Part shown: in pieces, positions 52,298-60,191 of the stretch
Position numbering within the stretch: position 1 is the stretch's first letter
Layout of the letters: every line of letters begins with the position of its first letter
Source of the DNA: RGIG8745 sp045576655
Lineage (GTDB): Bacteria > Bacteroidota > Bacteroidia > Bacteroidales > Bacteroidaceae
Direction of reading: 5' to 3'
Assembly (NCBI GenBank): GCA_045576655.1
Contig: JAZNGW010000032.1
Span: forward strand, 310,001 to 374,000
DNA length: 64,000 nucleotides
Notes under the pieces: generated by a model
What the model saw: the letters and a program-made list of their open reading frames with translations, nothing else
Told to the model about the DNA's origin: nothing
Database searches by the model: none
Program-made: the position numbers and the translations under genes

Positions 52298-53275
52298 TTA
52301 TATAGACAACTGATCTAGCACTTTTATTAACTGCTTATTCATCTCCTTATCACTTCTGATGGCATCTGTAAAAGGAACATATATAACCTTGTCATTTCTT
52401 ATACCTATCATAACATTCCGTTGTCCATCAAGTATTGCATCTATAGCTCCAGCTCCAAGACGACTCGCCAGAATTCTATCACGCGCTGAAGGTGAACCAC
52501 CACGTTGCAAATGTCCCAGAATTGACACCCGCACATCATACTGTGGATACTCCTTTTTAACTCTATCAGCATAGAACATCGCACCACATTTAGGACTTTC
52601 GCTAACAATTACAATACTTGAATTTTTGCTTTTGCGGATACCGCGACCTATGAAATGTTCTAATTGATCAGCGTCAGTGCTATCCTCTGGAATGATAGCT
52701 GCTTCCGCACCACTGGCTATAGCGCTATTTTGTGCAAGAAATCCGGCATCACGCCCCATCACCTCAACAAAGAATATTCTTTCGTGTGAATTTGCCGTAT
52801 CGCGAATCTTATCAACACACTCCATTATCGTATTAAGAGTTGTGTCGTAACCAATTGTTAAGTCTGTACCATACAAGTCGTTGTCTATTGTCCCAGGCAG
52901 TCCAATACACGGAACATCAAATTCATCTGCAAATATCTTTGCCCCAGTAAGAGAGCCATTACCTCCAATCACAACCAAGGCATCAATCCCTTCATTGCGC
53001 ATTACACTATACGCTTGTTTGCGACCATCATGGATCATAAATGCCTTAGAACGAGCACTTTTAAGAATTGTGCCACCTTTCGCAATGATATTACTCACAC
53101 TCTCTGTTGTAAACTCCTTAATTTCGCCATTAACAAGCCCGTCAAAACCTCTGTATATAGCTTTAACTTTTATATTGTTACATATAGCACTACGAGTTAC
53201 AGCCCTAATAGCAGCATTCATACCAGGAGAATCGCCACCTGATGTCAATATCCCTATACAATTAATTTTCGGCAT
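52298..53275 (-). CDS. pfkA: ATP-type 6-phosphofructokinase paralogue (second copy)
   Basis: 325 aa, closely similar to the copy at 32.5 kb and to Bacteroides PFK. Most key residues are intact: TSGGDSPGMN (11-20), PGTIDND (127-133), EVMGRDAGF with Arg175, HLQRGGSPSARDR. One change stands out: GGDGS reads GGNGS (104-108), Asn106 in place of the Mg-binding Asp. It is monocistronic or follows the NhaD gene by 27 bp. It may still be active at a lower rate, or use a different cofactor. Confidence 0.9.
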   Translation of the reverse strand: MPKINCIGILTSGGDSPGMNAAIRAVTRSAICNNIKVKAIYRGFDGLVNGEIKEFTTESVSNIIAKGGTILKSARSKAFMIHDGRKQAYSVMRNEGIDALVVIGGNGSLTGAKIFADEFDVPCIGLPGTIDNDLYGTDLTIGYDTTLNTIMECVDKIRDTANSHERIFFVEVMGRDAGFLAQNSAIASGAEAAIIPEDSTDADQLEHFIGRGIRKSKNSSIVIVSESPKCGAMFYADRVKKEYPQYDVRVSILGHLQRGGSPSARDRILASRLGAGAIDAILDGQRNVMIGIRNDKVIYVPFTDAIRSDKEMNKQLIKVLDQLSI

Positions 53276-53302
53276 AATTATTAACTAAAAAAACAATCTA
53301 TA

Positions 53303-54679
53303 CTAATGAACGAGCCAAAAAACGAACAATCCAATGCCCCAAGACACAGCTATTCGCCAAATCATATGACGACAGAACCATGAATACTTTAATTTGTCTA
53401 TCTGCATCACAGAATGGCCTGATAAAGAACCAAATAGCAACATCATTCCTCCAACAGCGCTACAATAAGCAAGTAACTGCCAGTATAAACCATCTACCGC
53501 AAAATTGGGATCTATATCTGTATTAACTTCAAACAGATTCATTCCTGCCATAACACATGGCACATTGTCTAAAAACATAGATAGCATTCCACTAATTACT
53601 CCATAAACATATACATTGTGTACATGTTTATCAAGTATAGTTCCCAAATAGTTAAGTGCCCCACATTCGTTCAAGACTCCTATTGAAAGAGTTACACCAA
53701 TAAAATAAAGAATTATTCGCATGCTGATAAACTCCGAATCCTTCAAATACTCCTTATGAAAAAGGAATACGCTTCCGTTTCGTTGCCAATTGAAAAAACC
53801 TTCAATAATCCAGATGCAAGCCAATACACAAAATGCCCCAAGGAACGGAGGAAAGTTTGTCATTGCTTTAAATGTTGGAATTGCCCAAAGGCCAACTACA
53901 CCTACAATGAGTATAATAATCTTCTGCCAGCGGGACAGAACAGAATCATCACCACGATACATATTAAGTGCAGAAACAACTTCAACTTTACCTATTAATA
54001 ATTTAGCCGTCAGTAAGTTGACAATACAAAGACTTGCCAATGAAGGTAGCAACAAACCAGCAGAAAACCCCGAAGCGGTAACAACACCTCTAACCCAAAG
54101 CATTAACGATGTTATGTCTCCAATGACAGTACAAGTTCCGCCCAACGTCGCAGAAATCATTATGACACAGGCATAGACCGATCGCTGATAATGCGAACTC
54201 ACGATTCGCCTCAATATAGTCAACATCAGCACAACTGTCGTCAGATTGTCAAAGTTAGTAGAAATTATAAATGTAAGTATTGATATAACCCATAAGAATT
54301 TTTTACTACTCCTCATTCTCAACCATTTCACAAGCGAATCAAACACTCCATTATTATTCATTACTTCAACTATGGTATTCGTTGCGATAAGAAAAAGTAT
54401 TACCGCACACGCTTCAGAGATATAACGCACAATAACATTATTGCCGACAAATTCCCTCACAGTATCAAACGTCGATACAGCACCGCCCAAAAACTCCTGA
54501 TATTCAAGATTATGCATCAGACGCAAATAATCTCCGCCATGCACCATATACAGTACCCACACAGCAACACCACAAAAGATAGCAACCGAAGCACGATTCA
54601 GGCGATTTATATGTTCTGTGGAGATTAATACACACCCCAAAAGTAGTATTGCCACAATTATTAATGTTACAATCAACAT
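53303..54679 (-). CDS. nhaD: NhaD-type Na+/H+ antiporter (IT superfamily)
   Basis: 458 aa, about 12 membrane helices. Family-diagnostic stretches: STNFDNLTTVVLMLTILRRI and GGTCTVIGDITSLMLWVRG, corresponding to the Na+ sites of NhaD/SLC13-ArsB transporters. It would export Na+ against protons, complementing Na+-NQR. The start ATG is close to the gene end of the regulator (87 bp). Substrate is inferred from family motifs; another anion transporter of the same superfamily is an alternative. Confidence 0.8.
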   Translation of the reverse strand: MLIVTLIIVAILLLGCVLISTEHINRLNRASVAIFCGVAVWVLYMVHGGDYLRLMHNLEYQEFLGGAVSTFDTVREFVGNNVIVRYISEACAVILFLIATNTIVEVMNNNGVFDSLVKWLRMRSSKKFLWVISILTFIISTNFDNLTTVVLMLTILRRIVSSHYQRSVYACVIMISATLGGTCTVIGDITSLMLWVRGVVTASGFSAGLLLPSLASLCIVNLLTAKLLIGKVEVVSALNMYRGDDSVLSRWQKIIILIVGVVGLWAIPTFKAMTNFPPFLGAFCVLACIWIIEGFFNWQRNGSVFLFHKEYLKDSEFISMRIILYFIGVTLSIGVLNECGALNYLGTILDKHVHNVYVYGVISGMLSMFLDNVPCVMAGMNLFEVNTDIDPNFAVDGLYWQLLAYCSAVGGMMLLFGSLSGHSVMQIDKLKYSWFCRHMIWRIAVSWGIGLFVFWLVH

Positions 54680-54766
54680 AATTCAGATTTGCTTACGTTA
54701 AAAGACCTTATTAAAAATAAAATTAAATGCAAAAATAAACAAATAATTTATATAATCAATTATACG

Positions 54767-55717
54767 TCACATTGCAATATCATCAATATTAACCAATTTA
54801 TTCACAATTGCATAAATTGTTATCCCCGCGGGTGAGTGAATAGATAATTTGCGTGCAATATTGCGCCGATGTGTCGTTACTGTATTTATCGACAAACATA
54901 AAACGTCTGCTATTTCCTTATTTGACAATCCTTTTGCTACACAAACTACTATATCCTTTTCACGTTCAGATAAAAGTTCTTCATTACATGTATTAACAAA
55001 CGCCTGGCTCTTTACATCGATATGCCTACAACTACGCATTTTATGCTGAAACCTCTTAATAGCAGGTGTAAATAAGTTATCTTCTATCAAACAATGGTTT
55101 CTTAACTCCTCCTCCGTACGATAAAGCTCAAGTATAACAGAGTTGAGTTCATTATTATTCCCCTTTTGTGGGTAATACTGCAAAAATAGTTTTTTTAAAT
55201 CACTCAATTTTTTCTCTATCGAATCATGATGTTTACTCAGTAAATGATCTGTATCCAATTCATTTAAATCGTCATCCAAGAGTTTCTCTACCCATGCAAA
55301 AGTCGTAACATCTTCATTTTCCATATGCATACGTACCTCGTCTACATATTGATCATAATATTTTATTACAAGAAATGCTATTTCATTCTGCATTTCTATA
55401 GAATTAATAAGCGAACGACGTATGGTTGGAAACTGATACTTATTAAAAAACTCGTGCGTATTCTTTAAATAATCAAGAAGCGACCTAATACTTTCTTTTG
55501 TATCAAGTCGACATGAAGCATTAACAGATGGGGCTTTTATATAATTAATTACTCCTAAAAAAGCATTTGCATCAATACTGCATTGACGACAAACCTCACC
55601 TATAGTCCTTTCGCCAAAACCCAATGAAATACCGAAACGTCCCATTACTTGAAGAAGACGATAATCATTCTGAATCACATGACTAAGTTTATCTGAAGGA
55701 CTGTAAGTTTGCTCCAT
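54767..55717 (-). CDS. DUF542-like/hemerythrin/LuxR-type transcriptional regulator
   Basis: 316 aa in three parts: an N-terminal RIC (YtfE/ScdA) type domain (about 8-60), a hemerythrin di-iron bundle (about 75-225) and a LuxR HTH (about 248-305; LSEREKDIVV, GLSNKEIADVLCLSINTVTT). Di-iron ligands appear complete and in YtfE-like spacing: His88, His131 with Glu135, His163 or 164, His208 with Glu212. The CC pair of RIC proteins is replaced (ISLGFG). It lies divergently from feoAB, with an 18-bp palindrome between them. A di-iron-based sensor of O2, NO or iron is likely; target not proven. Confidence 0.85.
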   Translation of the reverse strand: MEQTYSPSDKLSHVIQNDYRLLQVMGRFGISLGFGERTIGEVCRQCSIDANAFLGVINYIKAPSVNASCRLDTKESIRSLLDYLKNTHEFFNKYQFPTIRRSLINSIEMQNEIAFLVIKYYDQYVDEVRMHMENEDVTTFAWVEKLLDDDLNELDTDHLLSKHHDSIEKKLSDLKKLFLQYYPQKGNNNELNSVILELYRTEEELRNHCLIEDNLFTPAIKRFQHKMRSCRHIDVKSQAFVNTCNEELLSEREKDIVVCVAKGLSNKEIADVLCLSINTVTTHRRNIARKLSIHSPAGITIYAIVNKLVNIDDIAM

Positions 55718-55824
55718 AATATATCGCTATAGAATTTTACTTATATTTAATCTATGCAAATTTATAACTATTTTAAATAAGACACAATCATTAATATTTG
55801 GTATTTTAATTCATGAATAATCGC

Positions 55825-55842
55825 TCATCATTATAATGATGA
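55825..55842. promoter_or_regulatory. 18-bp perfect palindrome in the divergent regulator-feoAB region
   Basis: TCATCATTATAATGATGA is fully self-complementary. It lies about 25 bp upstream of the feoAB -33 box, centred about 70 bp before the predicted feo transcription start. Suits an operator for the hemerythrin-LuxR protein, or a Fur-type site as alternative. Confidence 0.6.
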
Positions 55843-55866
55843 ACAATTTTTACTCAAATTTGTGTA

Positions 55867-55897
55867 TTGTATTGCAAACTAAAAGATTGTAATTTTG
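55867..55897 (+). promoter_or_regulatory. feoAB promoter
   Basis: -7 TAATTTTG at 55890-55897; a weak -33 (TTG at 55867-55869) lies 20 bp upstream. Leader about 30 nt. Confidence 0.5.
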
Positions 55898-55933
55898 CAA
55901 ACACAAACAAAACTGTTCAACTAATAAAATTAT

Positions 55934-58312
55934 ATGAAATTATCTGAACTTAAGACTGGGGAAAGCGGTGTTATTGCAAGAGTATACGGACACGGAGGGT
56001 TCCGAAAAAGAATCATCGAAATGGGATTCATTAATGGACAGAATGTTAAGGTTATACTTAACGCACCACTTCGCGACCCTGTCAAATATAAAATTATGGA
56101 TTATGAGGTCAGTCTACGACGTGCAGAAGCAGAACTAATAGAAGTAGTTAGTGAAGCAGAAGCTACAACATGGAGCGTAAACTATCCTGACCAAAAAGGA
56201 ATTCCTGCAAACACGCAAGAACGCATACAACAGTTAGCAAATATCAAAGGTAAGGAATTAAATATCGTACTTATTGGCAATCCAAATGCAGGGAAAACCT
56301 CATTATTCAATATGGCAAGCGGAGCACACGAAAGAGTTGGCAACTACTCAGGCGTGACCGTTGATGCAAAGGAGGGGTTCTATGAACACAACGGATATAA
56401 ATTTCACATAGTCGATTTACCTGGTACATATTCCCTTTCTGCATACTCACCTGAAGAATTATATGTGAGAAAATACGTAATTGACAAAAAACCAGATATA
56501 ATTATAAATGTTGTCGATGCCTCCAACCTAGAACGCAATCTTTACCTTACGACACAGCTCATTGACATGGATGTCCCAATGATTATGGCGCTCAACATGT
56601 ATGATGAATTGCAGAAAAGCGGAAACAAGCTCGACACAGAACTATTGGGCATGCTTCTTGGAGTACCCGTAATACCAACTGTCGGACGCACAGGAAAAGG
56701 TATAAAAGACCTCTTCAACACAATAATTGAAATTGAAAACGGTAAGCAACGCAATTTCAGACATATACATATAAATCACGGAGCATTAATTGAAGAGAAT
56801 ATAAGACTTCTTGAAGATCTTATCAGACAGAATCCCGAACCTCATTTCAACTACTCTGCTCGATTCATTGCTATCAAACTTCTCGAAAACGACAATCAAA
56901 TTGAATGCGTAGTAAAAGAACTGACAAACTCCTCTGAAATTTTCAACCAAAGAGATAAAAGTCAGAAAAAAATAGCAACTGAAGCAGGATACGATTGCGA
57001 ATCAGTAATGACTGACTCAAAATACGGATTTATCCAAGGCGCACTAAAAGAGTGCTTCCAAAAAGCCAAAATACACAGACGCTTGCTCACAATAAAAATA
57101 GATTCCATAGTAACAAACAATATATGGGGATTCCCGATATTCCTGCTACTTATGTATCTGATGTTCTATACCACATTTTACATCGGACAACATCCAATGG
57201 ATTGGATTGACTCGGCAGTGGGATGGATTGGCGAATTAATAAGTGACAAAATGGACAACGGTCCACTCAAAGATCTCTTAGTCGACGGTATTATCGGCGG
57301 TGTAGGAGGTGTCATCGTTTTTTTACCAAACATACTTATACTCTATGCATTCATTTCCTGGATGGAAGATTCAGGTTATATGGCACGGGCAGCATTCATA
57401 ATGGATAAAATCATGCATAAAATGGGGCTGCACGGAAAATCATTTATTCCAATGATCATGGGATTTGGATGCAACATTCCTGCCATAATGGCAACCCGCA
57501 CGATAGAAGATCGCAAATCTAGACTCATAACGATGCTCATTGTTCCGCTAATGTCATGTTCTGCACGATTACCAGTATATATTATTATCATTGGAGCATT
57601 CTTCCCTGATAGCTCTGCATTAGTATTGTTCAGTCTGTACATCATTGGCATAATAATGTCTATAATAATGGCAAAGGTATTCAGTAGGTTTATAGTAAAA
57701 GGCGATTCAAGTCCTTTTGTCATGGAATTACCTCCATATCGTTTGCCATCAGCAAAATCTATAATTCGCCACACATGGAATAAGGGTGAACAATATTTGC
57801 GCAAAATGGGTACCACCATTTTATTAGCGTCAATAATAATATGGGCACTCTCCTACTATCCTCAGATCAACCCCAACAAAGAAACAAATACATCACAAAT
57901 TGAATATAGTTACATTGGACGCATAGGAAAATTCATCGAACCCGCAATACGTCCATGCGGATTTGACTGGAAAGAAGGTGTAAGTATTATAACTGGAGTT
58001 GGAGCAAAAGAAATTGTTGCCTCAACAATGGGAGTGCTATATTCTGCCGATCATGATTCTGAAGCACTTGACGATGAAAATGAAGAAACGGCCAGACTTT
58101 CCAGAATCATCGCACATAGCGGAATGACACCACTCGCTGCATACTCATTCCTCATATTCATTTTGCTGTACATGCCATGTATACCTGCATGTATCAGCAT
58201 CAAAAACGAATCCGGGAAATGGAAATGGGCATTATTCACAATTGTATACACAACAGCACTTGCATGGATTTCATCAACAGCAATATATCAAATAGGTCTA
58301 TTATTTAATTAA
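55934..58312 (+). CDS. feoB: FeoA-FeoB fusion, ferrous iron transporter
   Basis: 792 aa. Residues 1-75 are a FeoA SH3-like domain, then a linker (76-108) and the FeoB G-domain with P-loop GNPNAGKT (115-122), G3 DLPGTYS (161-167) and NMYDE as G4. The membrane part (about 400-790) includes GFGCNIPAIMATR and SCSARLPVYIII, the gating motifs. FeoA fused to FeoB is common in Bacteroidetes. Transcribed with the 48-aa Cys-rich protein, away from the hemerythrin regulator. Confidence 0.95.
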   Translation: MKLSELKTGESGVIARVYGHGGFRKRIIEMGFINGQNVKVILNAPLRDPVKYKIMDYEVSLRRAEAELIEVVSEAEATTWSVNYPDQKGIPANTQERIQQLANIKGKELNIVLIGNPNAGKTSLFNMASGAHERVGNYSGVTVDAKEGFYEHNGYKFHIVDLPGTYSLSAYSPEELYVRKYVIDKKPDIIINVVDASNLERNLYLTTQLIDMDVPMIMALNMYDELQKSGNKLDTELLGMLLGVPVIPTVGRTGKGIKDLFNTIIEIENGKQRNFRHIHINHGALIEENIRLLEDLIRQNPEPHFNYSARFIAIKLLENDNQIECVVKELTNSSEIFNQRDKSQKKIATEAGYDCESVMTDSKYGFIQGALKECFQKAKIHRRLLTIKIDSIVTNNIWGFPIFLLLMYLMFYTTFYIGQHPMDWIDSAVGWIGELISDKMDNGPLKDLLVDGIIGGVGGVIVFLPNILILYAFISWMEDSGYMARAAFIMDKIMHKMGLHGKSFIPMIMGFGCNIPAIMATRTIEDRKSRLITMLIVPLMSCSARLPVYIIIIGAFFPDSSALVLFSLYIIGIIMSIIMAKVFSRFIVKGDSSPFVMELPPYRLPSAKSIIRHTWNKGEQYLRKMGTTILLASIIIWALSYYPQINPNKETNTSQIEYSYIGRIGKFIEPAIRPCGFDWKEGVSIITGVGAKEIVASTMGVLYSADHDSEALDDENEETARLSRIIAHSGMTPLAAYSFLIFILLYMPCIPACISIKNESGKWKWALFTIVYTTALAWISSTAIYQIGLLFN

Positions 58313-58323
58313 AAGTTCAAACT

Positions 58324-58470
58324 ATGCAAACAACAATAGTATATATCATAATAACACTTGCAGTAATAATCACAATAATTTCATTAATAAATAAAATAAA
58401 GAATCGAAATAACGGAACCAATTGCTGTAATTCCAAGAAATGTAACAGCAATTGCAATTGCTGCAAATAG
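58324..58470 (+). CDS. FeoB-associated Cys-rich membrane protein
   Basis: A 48-aa gene 11 bp after feoB. It has one membrane helix (about 4-23), a basic stretch and a C-terminal tail rich in Cys: NCCNSKKCNSNCNCCK, six Cys in 15 residues. This is the pattern of the small FeoB-associated proteins (PF12669-like) that follow feoB in many bacteria. It may bind Fe or protect the FeoB cytoplasmic part; not known. A strong terminator follows. Too small for most gene finders. Confidence 0.85.
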   Translation: MQTTIVYIIITLAVIITIISLINKIKNRNNGTNCCNSKKCNSNCNCCK

Positions 58471-58480
58471 ATTATCAATG

Positions 58481-58503
58481 ACGAGGCAATGCCTCGTTTT
58501 TTT
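58481..58503 (+). terminator. terminator of the feo operon
   Basis: Stem ACGAGGC (58481-58487) with GCCTCGT (58491-58497), loop AAT, followed by a run of Ts to 58503. Confidence 0.9.
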
Positions 58504-58656
58504 AATTCAACAAACACACTCTATCATGAATGAGACCAAATATGTCATATAAAATCAGGAATAATCCCGTTTTTATTTCAAAAACCATTATTTTTGCAAG
58601 TAATAGCAACTGAATTTTCAACATTATTGTATTGTAAACACATTTGCATCTCATCA

Positions 58657-60093
58657 ATGAAAAACACAATATTATACATAATACTCACAATTGCGTTCAC
58701 ATGCAATCTAAAAGCGCAAAAACAAATAAGCATTAACTTCGCCGGAAACATAAACTTTGGCCATTGGCAAACACCACAAAATACAACCGCAACAGACACA
58801 ACGAACATATTTGGAGCTATACAAAACACGATTAATAAAAAGGTCCCGATTTTTTCAACACTTGGTACCATATTCCTCAATCAACAGAAAGGCCAAACTG
58901 TAATACCCGTAAATAAGAATGCAATAAGCATACATTCTGATTATGCACGCATATTAGCTCAAAATGGATTTATTGCTATAAGTGCTGCCAATAAAAACAT
59001 TGGTGAATATGGTTTCGAAGGTTTAGCCTCTACTACAGACGCACTAAGAAATAATGGCATAATGTTTGCAGGCATAAGATCTTTCTGCGAATCAACAATT
59101 ATACAAAACGGCGGAACAAAGATTGGGTTTGCAGCATTTGGCAATAACACCTATACAATAAGTATCAACGATTCTGTAAAAATCGCACAGACAATAAACC
59201 ACCTTGACACACTATGTGACATAGTGGTCATTGCATTTAGCATAAATAAAAAGGATATCATATACACTAAAAACAATAACAAAAAACATCCATACATGAG
59301 ATTGGCGGAAAAATTCGCTCAAATATGTATTGATTCTGGAGCTGACATCGTATATGGAGATGGCGAAGACACACCTCAGAGTCTTGACTTATACAAGGAT
59401 CGGTTAATAATGTATGGACTTGGTAATTTCTGTACACCAACATGTAATAAATATAATGAAGAAACAAGTTGCGCACCAATAATTTCTGTAAATACTTATT
59501 CAGACGGCACATTCTGCAACGCAAAAATCCATTCATTCAAACAAATTAATAATCGTGGTCCCCAAATAGACAAAGAGCAGAACGCTATAAGAATAATACG
59601 CAAAAAGACTCAGACATCCAACCCTGAGACTAGAATTATTATAAATGACGATGGTACAATCCTATCTAAAACAAAAAGCAACACAGTCCTTATCTTTGAA
59701 GTCTTAAATGAAGGACAGACTCATTTGGGAAAAAAATATAAACGAGGGGCAGTAGGACCTAATATTTTTGACTGTTCCGGATTTACAAGTTTTATATTCA
59801 GAAAAATAGGGATAGAACTTAATAGAACTTCAGCATCTCAATACCAACAAGGAGTGAAGGTCAACAAAGAAGATCTTAAGCCTGGAGACCTTGTTTTTTT
59901 TAGTGGTTCAGTATCACGGCATATTGGTCATGTAGGCGTTGTGACAAGTGTTGACAAAACCAACAGATCATTCAAATTCATTCATGCATCAAATCGGGGC
60001 GTCGTAATCGACGATTTTGCAAAATCCTCTTATTACATACGAAGATACGTTGGAGCCACACGAATCATAGGCCATATCGGAATTAATGAATAA
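58657..60093 (+). CDS. CapA-like domain (metal site lost) fused to NlpC/P60 peptidase, secreted
   Basis: 478 aa from ATG 58657-58659; signal peptide 1-20. The N-terminal half (about 24-300) aligns in order with CapA/PgsA metallophosphatase-like proteins, but GDxM is GN (30-31), NNHxxD is NKNIGE (112-117), HWG-type is lost (FSINKKD) and the HxH stretch reads YGDGEDTPQ (233-241); only YGLGNF (253-258) survives. A linker (300-345) leads to an NlpC/P60 domain (about 346-475) with Cys373 in DCSGF, His425 in GHVGVV and His443 in FIHAS: an intact triad. Likely acts on peptidoglycan peptides in the periplasm. Monocistronic. Confidence 0.85.
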   Translation: MKNTILYIILTIAFTCNLKAQKQISINFAGNINFGHWQTPQNTTATDTTNIFGAIQNTINKKVPIFSTLGTIFLNQQKGQTVIPVNKNAISIHSDYARILAQNGFIAISAANKNIGEYGFEGLASTTDALRNNGIMFAGIRSFCESTIIQNGGTKIGFAAFGNNTYTISINDSVKIAQTINHLDTLCDIVVIAFSINKKDIIYTKNNNKKHPYMRLAEKFAQICIDSGADIVYGDGEDTPQSLDLYKDRLIMYGLGNFCTPTCNKYNEETSCAPIISVNTYSDGTFCNAKIHSFKQINNRGPQIDKEQNAIRIIRKKTQTSNPETRIIINDDGTILSKTKSNTVLIFEVLNEGQTHLGKKYKRGAVGPNIFDCSGFTSFIFRKIGIELNRTSASQYQQGVKVNKEDLKPGDLVFFSGSVSRHIGHVGVVTSVDKTNRSFKFIHASNRGVVIDDFAKSSYYIRRYVGATRIIGHIGINE

Positions 60094-60141
60094 CTATCAA
60101 AAGACTAAAAGAATAAACAATTCGTTCCATATACAAAACAG

Positions 60142-60167
60142 AAAAGAGGATGTTAGCATCCTCTTTT
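60142..60167. terminator. bidirectional terminator between the NlpC/P60 gene and glgP
   Basis: Perfect 11-bp stem AAAAGAGGATG (60142-60152) with CATCCTCTTTT (60157-60167), loop TTAG. Confidence 0.85.
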
Positions 60168-60191
60168 CATATAATGTATAGACTTCTACAA

